Shown: one piece after another, positions 36,104 to 43,566 of the stretch
How positions within the stretch are numbered: position 1 is the first letter of the stretch
How the letters are laid out: the number at the start of each line of letters is the position of its first letter
NCBI GenBank assembly: GCA_020637395.1
Contig: JACJWA010000001.1
Span: 496,001-560,000, forward strand
Reading direction: 5' to 3'
DNA length: 64,000 nt
From: Calditrichota bacterium
GTDB lineage: Bacteria; Electryoneota; RPQS01
Notes under the pieces: generated by a model
The model's input: only the letters and a program-made list of their open reading frames with translations
Databases searched by the model: none
What the model was told of the DNA's origin: nothing
Program-made: the position numbers and the translations under genes

Positions 36104-37673
36104 TCTCAGAAGCGCATCGGGAGAGGTTCCGACCCAGTACGCGCGCGACGGCGTTCGCTGGATTGCGTCGGAACTTGCAGGGCTGTTTGGAGCTTCTCAT
36201 CCGCGCGTGCTGATTGTGACGGATGAAAACGTCGCTCTGCATTACTTGAGCGAGCTTCGCGAAGAGCTTGCGGCGTTTTCTTTTGAGTGCCATTCCGTTG
36301 TGATACCGCCGGGTGAAGCGCAGAAGACCATCGAGCGAGTTCGTCAGTGTCTCGACGTGCTGGCGATGAAGCGGTTTGCGCGTGACGACATGGTGCTGGC
36401 GCTCGGCGGCGGCGTGGTGACGGACTTGGCGGGATTTGTCGCGGGACTCTATATGCGTGGCATCCGGTGGGTCGCTGTGCCGACGTCGCTTTTGGGAATG
36501 GTGGATGCCGCCATTGGTGGAAAAACGGGCGTCAACCACGCATTGGGTAAAAATCTGATCGGAGTGTTTCATCAGCCGCTCGGCGTGCTGGGTGCGCTGG
36601 ACACACTTGCCACATTGCCCGAGCGTGAGCTTCGTTCCGGTGCGGCGGAGATTGTCAAATGCGCGCTGCTTGCTGGCGGTGACTTCTGGAGCCAGCTTGA
36701 AACCGCCGGACCGGATGCGCTCAAGTGGTCGCAGGAGCAGCTTGACAGGTTTGTTGCACTTTCGGCGAAAACCAAGATTGACATCGTTTCGCGCGATGAG
36801 TTGGAGAGTGGCGAGCGCGTGCTGCTGAATCTCGGACATACCTTCGGCCACGCGTTAGAGCAAGTCACAGGATATGTCGAATTGACTCACGGGGAAGCCG
36901 TGTTCTACGGACTTCGCGCGGCGATTTGGCTTTCGTTCTATTCCGAAACGATTCACCCGAAGCGCGCTGACGACCTGCTTGGATGGCTATCGGGCTTCAC
37001 GCTTCCTGCTGTGACTTGCGATGGGCCTGCTCTGCTGACAGCGTTGCAGGCGGACAAGAAGACTCGATCGCGCAAGCTCAACTGGATCTTGCTTCAGGAC
37101 GCAGGTGCGCCGATTGTCACGGCAAACGTCGGCGAAACTACCGTGCGCGAGTGCGCCGAGTGGCTCGCGGGAATCGCCCGAAAAGGGAATTCGTCCAAGA
37201 CTTCGTCTCCCAGAAGACCACGCATTCTGATTTTGAACGGACCGAACCTGAATCTGCTGGGAAGCCGTGAGCCCGACATCTATGGACAAGAGTCCTACGA
37301 TGATCTGGTGGCCCTTTGCCGCGAAACTGCGGCGGAACTTCAGCTCGAGATTCTTGTGCGTCAGAGCAATTCCGAGGGTGAGTTTGTTGAGCTTGTGCAA
37401 TGGGCGCGGCATTGGGCGGACGGACTCGTGCTTAATCCCGGGGGCTATACGCACACGTCCGTGGCTATCCGGGATGCGCTTGCCGCAGTGAATCTCCCCG
37501 CAGTTGAGGTGCACCTGTCCGACCCGCAGGCACGCGAGCCGTTCAGGCATGTTTCCCTGATTTCGGAGCTGTGCCTTGCCACCGTGAAAGGGGAGAGGCT
37601 CGAGGGCTACCGCCAGGCGCTTCAGAAGCTGGCGAACCTTTCTCTGGAAACTCCGACGGACGGAATACGTTAA
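36090..37673 (+). CDS. aroB-aroQ: Fused 3-dehydroquinate synthase / type II 3-dehydroquinate dehydratase
   Basis: One 527-residue chain carries two shikimate-pathway activities. Residues 1 to about 365 are dehydroquinate synthase: LALGGGVVTDLAGFVAG, VPTSLLGMVDAAIGGKTG, KNLIGVFHQP, and the metal-site HTFGHALE (about residue 254). A short polar linker (GNSSKTSSPRRPR) leads to about 150 residues of type II dehydratase: ILILNGPNLNLLGSREP, the catalytic Tyr of DIYGQESY, SNSEGEFVELVQ, LNPGGYTHTSVAIRDAL and VEVHLSDPQAREPFR with the catalytic His. Both domains appear complete. The ATG at 36090 overlaps aroK by 14 bases; a TTG at 36078 is also in frame but less likely. The fusion lets steps two and three of the pathway be made as one protein. 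Confidence 0.94.
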   Translation: MDSFSLRSASGEVPTQYARDGVRWIASELAGLFGASHPRVLIVTDENVALHYLSELREELAAFSFECHSVVIPPGEAQKTIERVRQCLDVLAMKRFARDDMVLALGGGVVTDLAGFVAGLYMRGIRWVAVPTSLLGMVDAAIGGKTGVNHALGKNLIGVFHQPLGVLGALDTLATLPERELRSGAAEIVKCALLAGGDFWSQLETAGPDALKWSQEQLDRFVALSAKTKIDIVSRDELESGERVLLNLGHTFGHALEQVTGYVELTHGEAVFYGLRAAIWLSFYSETIHPKRADDLLGWLSGFTLPAVTCDGPALLTALQADKKTRSRKLNWILLQDAGAPIVTANVGETTVRECAEWLAGIARKGNSSKTSSPRRPRILILNGPNLNLLGSREPDIYGQESYDDLVALCRETAAELQLEILVRQSNSEGEFVELVQWARHWADGLVLNPGGYTHTSVAIRDALAAVNLPAVEVHLSDPQAREPFRHVSLISELCLATVKGERLEGYRQALQKLANLSLETPTDGIR

Positions 37674-37703
37674 AAGGGTGCTTTTGGGCGAGATCTGCGC
37701 CTC

Positions 37704-37732
37704 TTGAGTTTCCGGCGAAAGTTCAGTAAGTT
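37704..37732 (+). promoter_or_regulatory. Possible sigma70-like promoter for trxB
   Basis: TTGAGT 37704-37709 and TAAGTT 37727-37732 are 17 bases apart, about 108 bases before the trxB ATG. The leader also contains a GAGCCG/CGGCTC hairpin. Matches to the consensus are moderate. Confidence 0.35.
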
Positions 37733-37839
37733 GAGTATTCACCGGAATCTAAACGTAAAGCATCGTCTTCAAGCTGGAGCCGCCGAGTCATTGTGCGGCC
37801 CCGGCTCTAAACTCATAACAAACAAGGTTACTTGCGAAA

Positions 37840-38820
37840 ATGAGCCGCGTCGTTCACAATGTTATTATTATCGGGTCCGGGCCTGCCGGACTGACTGCCG
37901 CTATTTATGCCGGACGAGCCAATCTCAATCCGGTCGTCATAGACGGGATTCAACCCGGTGGTCAGCTCATGATTACCAGCGATGTTGAGAATTTCCCCGG
38001 TTTCCCGGAAGGGATTATGGGACCGGAACTCATGGAGCGCTTTCGTGAGCAGGCCGCCAGATTCAATACCACGTTTGTGGAAGATGAAGTTCTGTCCGTG
38101 GACGTGACGTCGCGTCCATTCAAAGTGAACTTGGGCTCGAGCGATCCCCTTTACGGACATTCCGTGATTCTGGCTTCAGGTGCGTCCGCGAAATGGCTCG
38201 GACTGGAAAACGAAAAGAAACTGCAAGGCCGCGGTGTTTCAGCATGCGCCACTTGCGATGGATTCTTTTTCCGTGAAAAAGTTGTGGCTGTGGTGGGCGG
38301 AGGAGATACGGCTTTGGAAGAGGCGTCCTATTTGACCCGGCATGCTTCAAAGGTGTATTTGATTCATCGCCGCGATGCGTTTCGCGGCTCGAAAATCATG
38401 CAGGACCGCGTGCTGACCAATCCCAAAGTGGAAGTGATCTGGAACACCGTGATTGAAGATGTGTTGTCCGATCCCGCACAGACTCATGTGAACGGACTCA
38501 GACTCAAGAACTCACAGAGCGGAGAAGTGCGCGATCTTCCGATTGACGGCTTTTTTGTCGCGATCGGACACGAACCGAACACCAAGATCATCCGCGATAT
38601 TCTGAAAACGGATGACAACGGATACGTGCTGCATGTGCCGGATTCTTCGAAGACCGATATTGAAGGCTTCTTCGTGGCGGGTGACGTGCACGATCACCAC
38701 TATCGGCAGGCTATCACGGCGGCGGGTGCGGGATGCATGGCGGCGATTGACGCCGAGAAGTGGCTCGAGGCTGAAGCCCACTCGGGCAACCTGAAACTCG
38801 CGGAACAAGCCACCGCATAA
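37840..38820 (+). CDS. trxB: Thioredoxin-disulfide reductase
   Basis: This FAD enzyme reduces thioredoxin with NADPH. At 326 residues it fits the low-molecular-weight bacterial class. Visible are the FAD-binding IIIGSGPAGLTAAIYAGRAN at residues 8-27, the redox cysteines in SACATCDGFFFREK (about residue 138), the NADPH-binding VVGGGDTALEEASYL (about residue 155) and the C-terminal GFFVAGDVHDHHYRQAITAAGAG. GDVHDHHYRQ is more often GDVxDxxYRQ, with the same functional residues. It is followed by lpdA on the same strand, 63 bases downstream; both are flavin disulfide oxidoreductases. Confidence 0.95.
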   Translation: MSRVVHNVIIIGSGPAGLTAAIYAGRANLNPVVIDGIQPGGQLMITSDVENFPGFPEGIMGPELMERFREQAARFNTTFVEDEVLSVDVTSRPFKVNLGSSDPLYGHSVILASGASAKWLGLENEKKLQGRGVSACATCDGFFFREKVVAVVGGGDTALEEASYLTRHASKVYLIHRRDAFRGSKIMQDRVLTNPKVEVIWNTVIEDVLSDPAQTHVNGLRLKNSQSGEVRDLPIDGFFVAIGHEPNTKIIRDILKTDDNGYVLHVPDSSKTDIEGFFVAGDVHDHHYRQAITAAGAGCMAAIDAEKWLEAEAHSGNLKLAEQATA

Positions 38821-38883
38821 GAACTGACCATTCGCGCTGCTGCCGGCAATGAAACTGGCAGCGCGCAAAAGTGAGAATAGAAC

Positions 38884-40287
38884 GTGAACGCAACTGAATT
38901 TGATGTCGTTGTTCTGGGCGGCGGGCCCGGTGGGTATGTCGCCGCATTGCGCGCCGCGCAACTGGGGATGAAGACCTGTGTCGTGGACGAACAGCCGCTC
39001 GGCGGCGTGTGCGTGAACTGGGGCTGCATTCCGTCGAAAGCGCTGCTTAAGACGGCGGAACTCATCGAAAACATTCGGCACGTCGCGCCGCAGATGGGTA
39101 TTGATGCGACGATCAACGGACTCGATTGGACGCGCGTGATCAAGAGGTCGCGCGAAGTTTCCGAGAAGAACTCGTCCGGTGTTGAGTTTCTGACTAAGCG
39201 CAGCAAGATTCATCGCCCCGTCGGAAGATTCCGCATCTCAGGGGACCACGAGATCGAAGTCTTTGAACGCAAGGAACCGACCAAGGTCTTTGAGAAGATT
39301 CGCGGCAAGCACATGATCATCGCAACCGGAAGCACGAATCGTGCGATGCCCGGCGTGACCGTGGACTACAAGCGAATCATCACCTACATGGAAGCGATGT
39401 CGCTGGAGAAACAGCCGAAGTCGTTGGTTATTGTCGGTGCGGGAGCTATCGGGTGCGAGTTCGCATACTTCTACCGCGCGCTGGGAACTGAGGTCACATT
39501 GATTGAACTCCAGCCGCGCGTCCTGCCCTTGGAAGACGGCGAGTCGAGCAAAATCGTTGAGGCTTCGTTCAAGAAGATGGGCATGAACGTTTTGACCTCA
39601 ACGAAAGTCCGAAGTGTGAACGCGACCGCGAACGGCGTGACGGTGTCTCTCGAAGGATCGGACAAGTTGCTTGCCGCCGACCATTGCCTAGTGGCCATCG
39701 GTTTCGCGGCCAACGTAGACAATTGGGGATTTGAGAAAACCGGTGTGGCACTGGAGCGCGGCTTCATCAAGGTGGATCCGTTTTTCCGGACCAACCAGCC
39801 CGGCTACTATGCCATCGGCGACGTGATCGGCGCGCCACAGCTTGCGCACACGGCTTCGCATGAAGGCATCTGCTGCATTGACGCCATCGCCGGAAAGCAT
39901 CCGCAGCCGATTGACTACTCGAACAATCCGAGTTGTACCTATTGTCAGCCGCAGGTGGCGAGCGTCGGATTCACAGAAGAGAAGTGCAAAGAACTCAATC
40001 TTGACTATAAGATTGGACGTTTTCCGTTCAGCGCATCCGGGAAAGCGCGCGCCATTGGGCATACCGACGGTCAGGTCAAATTGATTTTCGACCGCAAGTA
40101 CGGTCAATTGCTCGGCGCGCACATTGTGGGCTCCGAAGCCACGGAGATGATCGCCGAACTCGCGCTCGCGCGTTCGCTCGAATGCACGCCCGAAGCCATC
40201 TACGAAGTGGTCCACGCGCACCCGACACTGACCGAAGCGGTCATGGAAGCGGCCCTCGCCGCCGAAGGTCGCGCCATTCACATGTAG
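38884..40287 (+). CDS. lpdA: Dihydrolipoyl dehydrogenase (E3)
   Basis: This FAD/NAD+ enzyme reoxidises the dihydrolipoamide of 2-oxoacid dehydrogenase complexes or the glycine-cleavage system. The 467 residues are of normal E3 length. FAD binding: VVVLGGGPGGYVAALRAAQ (about residue 8). Redox disulfide: GGVCVNWGCIPSKALLK (about residue 40; usual form CLNxGCIPSK). NAD binding: LVIVGAGAIGCEFAYFY (about residue 180). FAD/lipoate region: YYAIGDVIGAPQLAHTASHEG. C-terminal catalytic His-Glu: VHAHPTLTEAVMEAAL. The start is GTG 38884. No E1/E2 or glycine-cleavage genes lie in this window, so the complex it serves is unknown. Confidence 0.94.
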   Translation: MNATEFDVVVLGGGPGGYVAALRAAQLGMKTCVVDEQPLGGVCVNWGCIPSKALLKTAELIENIRHVAPQMGIDATINGLDWTRVIKRSREVSEKNSSGVEFLTKRSKIHRPVGRFRISGDHEIEVFERKEPTKVFEKIRGKHMIIATGSTNRAMPGVTVDYKRIITYMEAMSLEKQPKSLVIVGAGAIGCEFAYFYRALGTEVTLIELQPRVLPLEDGESSKIVEASFKKMGMNVLTSTKVRSVNATANGVTVSLEGSDKLLAADHCLVAIGFAANVDNWGFEKTGVALERGFIKVDPFFRTNQPGYYAIGDVIGAPQLAHTASHEGICCIDAIAGKHPQPIDYSNNPSCTYCQPQVASVGFTEEKCKELNLDYKIGRFPFSASGKARAIGHTDGQVKLIFDRKYGQLLGAHIVGSEATEMIAELALARSLECTPEAIYEVVHAHPTLTEAVMEAALAAEGRAIHM

Positions 40288-40372
40288 TGCCGCTTCAGGA
40301 GAATGTGTTAGTGTTTTGGCGGGCCAAACTGCCGCTGATGTTTTGTCGGCGGCCACTCAGAAGGAATAGCTA

Positions 40373-40756
40373 ATGCGTGTCTTGATTCCGTTTCTGCTGA
40401 TCGGAATGCTTTTGACTTGGGGTTGCGGCAAGAATGATCACTCCGCTAAGAAGACCGCGGCTCAAGAGAAGCCCGCCAGCGACCCCGCCGCGTTCGTCAC
40501 GCATAGTTTCTTGAACGAACAAACGGCAAAGCGTGAGGATCTGCGCAGGCAGCTCGACTCGCTTCAGGCCGCGCCTGTTGTCAACCGTAAGCAAGTGACT
40601 CTGCTGATCAATCGCCGTAAGGGCGAACTGATGAGTCTGAAGAAAAATCTGCGCAACAGTTCTGTCCTCAGTCCGTCTCAGATGGACTCGCTGATTGCAC
40701 CGCTCGAAGAAGAATCCATTGAACTGGCCGGCGATCTGATCGCCGTGGCCAACTAA
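40373..40756 (+). CDS. Small putative lipoprotein of unknown function
   Basis: The 127-residue product starts with a hydrophobic export segment (MRVLIPFLLIGMLLTWGC) with a candidate acylated Cys18; the lipobox is imperfect because Trp precedes Gly. The mature part is charged and helical (KREDLRRQLDSLQ, NRRKGELMSLKKNLR), reminiscent of short coiled-coil lipoproteins, and ends in an acidic helix. No domain is recognised. It lies between lpdA and proS on the same strand. Confidence 0.6.
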   Translation: MRVLIPFLLIGMLLTWGCGKNDHSAKKTAAQEKPASDPAAFVTHSFLNEQTAKREDLRRQLDSLQAAPVVNRKQVTLLINRRKGELMSLKKNLRNSSVLSPSQMDSLIAPLEEESIELAGDLIAVAN

Positions 40757-40787
40757 ACATTCACGTAACGCACATCTCCGAAAATAC

Positions 40788-42257
40788 ATGGCAAAGAACA
40801 TCACCCCGCGCGCAAAGGACTACTCGCAATGGTACGTGGACATCGTGCGCGAGGCCAAACTTGCTGACTATTCACCCGTCAAAGGCTGTATGGTCATTCG
40901 TCCCAACGGCTATGCCATGTGGGAATCCATTCAGCGGCAGTTGGACAAAATGTTCAAAGACACCGGACACGTCAACGCCTATTTCCCGATGCTCATTCCG
41001 CAGAGCTTCATGGAGAAAGAAGCCGAGCACGTGGAAGGGTTTGCCATGGAGTGCGCGGTTGTAACGCATTCCGGTTTGGAGCCTGACGAGAGCGGCAAGA
41101 AACTGAAGCCCAAAGGCAAGCTCGAAGAGAACTATGTGCTGCGCCCGACGTCCGAGACGGTGATCTGGGCGATGTACAAGAATTGGATTCAGAGCTATCG
41201 TGATTTGCCGCTTTTGATCAATCAGTGGGCGAACGTGTATCGCTGGGAGATGCGCACGAGGCTTTTTCTGCGCACGGCGGAGTTTCTCTGGCAGGAGGGC
41301 CACACTGCGCACGCAACGGCCGAAGAAGCCGTCGAAGAGACCATCAGAATGCTCGGAGTCTATCGCGACTTTGCCGAGAACTACATGGCAATGCCTGTGA
41401 TTCCCGGACTGAAGAGCGAAGGCCAGAAGTTCCCCGGCGCGGTTAACACCTATTGCATCGAAGCGATGATGCAGGACAAGAAAGCTCTGCAGGCGGGAAC
41501 GTCGCACTTTCTCGGACAAAACTTCGCCAAAGCTTTTGACGTCCAGTTTCAAACGGACCAAAACTCGCTTGACTACGTTTGGGCGACGTCGTGGGGTGTT
41601 TCAACTCGCCTGATCGGCGCGATTATCATGACGCACAGCGATGACGACGGCGTGGTGATTCCACCCCGACTCGCGCAGTGGCCCGTCTTGCTTGTGCCGA
41701 TTGCGCGCAAGGAAGAAGAACGCGCGAGCGTGATGGCTGCGATAGACCGGCTTACCAAGGAGCTGAAGGACAAAGGCATCGGATTCCGCGTGGATGACCG
41801 CGCGAATGTGACGCCCGGCTTCAAATTTGCAGAGGCTGAGTTGTTCGGCTATCCCATCCGCATCGAACTCGGGCCGCGCGACCTTGCCGAGGGGAATTGC
41901 ATCGCGACTCTGCGGCATTCCCGCGAGAAACTGACGCTGCCGCTTGCCGGAACGGCGCAGGAAGTCGCGGGGCTGCTCGACCGCGTGCAGCAGGAACTCT
42001 TCGACCGCGCGAAGGCGCATCAGGACGCGAATACGCATCAGGTGAACTCATACTCCGATTTCAAAGAGTTCATCGCCGCGGACAGCGGGTTTGCGCTGGT
42101 GCATTGGGCGGGTGACACGGCGGACGAGAAGCGTGTGCAGGAAGAAACCAAGGCCACGCTGCGCGTCATTCCGATGCATGGCGAACCCGAAGACGGCGAA
42201 TGCATGCTGACCGGAAAGCCGTCCAAGCAGCGCGTCGTGTTCGCCAAAGCTTACTAA
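40788..42257 (+). CDS. proS: Prolyl-tRNA synthetase, archaeal/eukaryal-type
   Basis: It charges tRNA(Pro) with proline. The 489-residue product lacks the long editing insert of the usual bacterial ProRS and matches the short archaeal/eukaryal-like class found in a minority of bacteria. Class II motifs are visible: motif 1 around GHVNAYFPMLIPQSF, motif 2 around YRWEMRTRLFLRTAEFLWQEGHTAHA, and motif 3 further on around TSWGVSTRLIGAIIMTHSD. LRPTSETVIWAMYKNWI and the final AKAY with a terminal tyrosine are also features of that class. An earlier small lipoprotein gene lies 31 bases upstream, and it may be co-transcribed. Confidence 0.94.
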   Translation: MAKNITPRAKDYSQWYVDIVREAKLADYSPVKGCMVIRPNGYAMWESIQRQLDKMFKDTGHVNAYFPMLIPQSFMEKEAEHVEGFAMECAVVTHSGLEPDESGKKLKPKGKLEENYVLRPTSETVIWAMYKNWIQSYRDLPLLINQWANVYRWEMRTRLFLRTAEFLWQEGHTAHATAEEAVEETIRMLGVYRDFAENYMAMPVIPGLKSEGQKFPGAVNTYCIEAMMQDKKALQAGTSHFLGQNFAKAFDVQFQTDQNSLDYVWATSWGVSTRLIGAIIMTHSDDDGVVIPPRLAQWPVLLVPIARKEEERASVMAAIDRLTKELKDKGIGFRVDDRANVTPGFKFAEAELFGYPIRIELGPRDLAEGNCIATLRHSREKLTLPLAGTAQEVAGLLDRVQQELFDRAKAHQDANTHQVNSYSDFKEFIAADSGFALVHWAGDTADEKRVQEETKATLRVIPMHGEPEDGECMLTGKPSKQRVVFAKAY

Positions 42258-42312
42258 GTTGCTATCTTCCGGTGGTCCCGGATGATCATAGTCCGCAATG
42301 CGGAGGTGCAGC

Positions 42313-42984
42313 ATGTTTGTGACTTCGAAATCCGCAACTTTGACGATTGCACTGCTGTTGCTTGCCCTGGCTCCCGTAGCAAAAGCCTGGGAAGGCGCCA
42401 CGGGAGTGTCCTGGGGATACACGCGCACGTATTGGCAGGGCACCTGGTATCAGGATGGCTACGCGGAAGCGGGCACCGCAGGCAACATGCTCAGCGTGCG
42501 GCATGAAGTGCCGTTTGGCGCGCACACGAACTTCGTAATGTCGGGAAGCTATAGTTGGCTGCGGCACACGACGACAACGCTTCTGGAGCCTGTGGTCATT
42601 GACCCGCTGACGGATGACGTGATCTCCGGCGGCGCAATGTTGACGCGGACGGATCATACGTACTTTCGCGAAATAGATCTTGCCGCGCAGGTGCACTACT
42701 ATCTCGATGATCGCGGAGCGAGCAAGTTTTATGTCGGTGGAGGACCCGCCGCGCGCTGGGGCTCCGCAGGCAAACGCCGGCAAGACGCTCTGAAGTCCGA
42801 CTATCATACGCAGGCCGCGTGGTTCGGGCTGTCCGGTCTCGCCGGAATTCGACAAGAGTGGAATGACAACGGCTTGCAGACGTTTTTTGAACCGCAGCTT
42901 CTATGGAGCCCGGACAACGCCGACCGCTATCAAGAAACTTTTCCGCCCGTCAGCCTGATTGTGGCGATGGGAATTCTCTGGTAA
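42313..42984 (+). CDS. Outer-membrane beta-barrel-like protein of unknown function
   Basis: ATG 42313 sits five bases after GGAGGTG (42302-42308) and gives 223 residues; an in-frame ATG at 42298 is less well placed. A signal peptide is clear (MFVTSKSATLTIALLLLALAPVAKA). The mature part alternates polar and hydrophobic residues in strands rich in Trp, Tyr and Gly (GVSWGYTRTYWQGTWYQDG, EIDLAAQVHYYLDDRG, FYVGGGPAARWGSAG, GLSGLAGIRQEW) and ends in Trp preceded by VAMGILW, as do many small outer-membrane barrels. The substrate or role is unknown. The cobO frame opens inside its 3' end. Confidence 0.6.
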   Translation: MFVTSKSATLTIALLLLALAPVAKAWEGATGVSWGYTRTYWQGTWYQDGYAEAGTAGNMLSVRHEVPFGAHTNFVMSGSYSWLRHTTTTLLEPVVIDPLTDDVISGGAMLTRTDHTYFREIDLAAQVHYYLDDRGASKFYVGGGPAARWGSAGKRRQDALKSDYHTQAAWFGLSGLAGIRQEWNDNGLQTFFEPQLLWSPDNADRYQETFPPVSLIVAMGILW

Positions 42985-42989
42985 ACACT

Positions 42990-43565
42990 TTGACCGACAC
43001 AAGCCAAGCCACTTCAGACGCGACTGAACGCGAGTCCTCGCAGGGACTCGTGCTGATCAACACCGGAAACGGCAAAGGCAAAACCACCGCCGCGCTGGGC
43101 ACCGTCCTGCGCGCCGTCGGGTATGGTCACCGCGTTCTGATCGTCCAATTCATCAAGGGCAGTTGGACCTATGGCGAGATGAAATCCATTAGGCGGCTTG
43201 AGCCGGAAGTGGAATTCCACCGCATGGGCAAGGGATTTGTCGGCATTGTGGACGATAATCTGCCGCGTGAAGACCATATTCAAGCCGCACGCGAAGCGCT
43301 TGACTTCTCGATTGAAAAGCTGAAAAGCGGCGAGTATCAGCTCGTGCTGCTGGATGAAATCTTCGTGGCGGTGATGCTTGACTTGCTTACGGTCGCCGAC
43401 GTGCACCGAGTGCTTGACGCGCGGCCCGAAGAAACCACGTTGATCCTGACCGGACGCGGCGCTCCGCAGGAGATCATTGAACGCGGAGATACTGTGACAG
43501 AAATGACTGAAATCAAACACGCGTACCAGAGGGGTATTCTGGCACGACGCGGAGTGGACTACTGA
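42990..43565 (+). CDS. cobO: Cob(I)yrinic acid a,c-diamide adenosyltransferase (CobO/BtuR type)
   Basis: It adenosylates corrinoids with ATP during cobalamin synthesis or salvage. The P-loop LINTGNGKGKTTAALGTVL is near residue 21 from the chosen start, with family segments VLIVQFIKGSWTYGEM, LVLLDEIFVAV and LILTGRGAPQEIIERGDTVTEM. The core length (about 170 residues) matches the CobA/BtuR family. The start is uncertain: the frame is open to 42903, inside the previous gene; TTG 42990, five bases after that gene's stop, is chosen. No other cobalamin genes are in the window, so salvage is more likely than full synthesis. Confidence 0.88.
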   Translation: MTDTSQATSDATERESSQGLVLINTGNGKGKTTAALGTVLRAVGYGHRVLIVQFIKGSWTYGEMKSIRRLEPEVEFHRMGKGFVGIVDDNLPREDHIQAAREALDFSIEKLKSGEYQLVLLDEIFVAVMLDLLTVADVHRVLDARPEETTLILTGRGAPQEIIERGDTVTEMTEIKHAYQRGILARRGVDY

Positions 43566-43566
43566 G

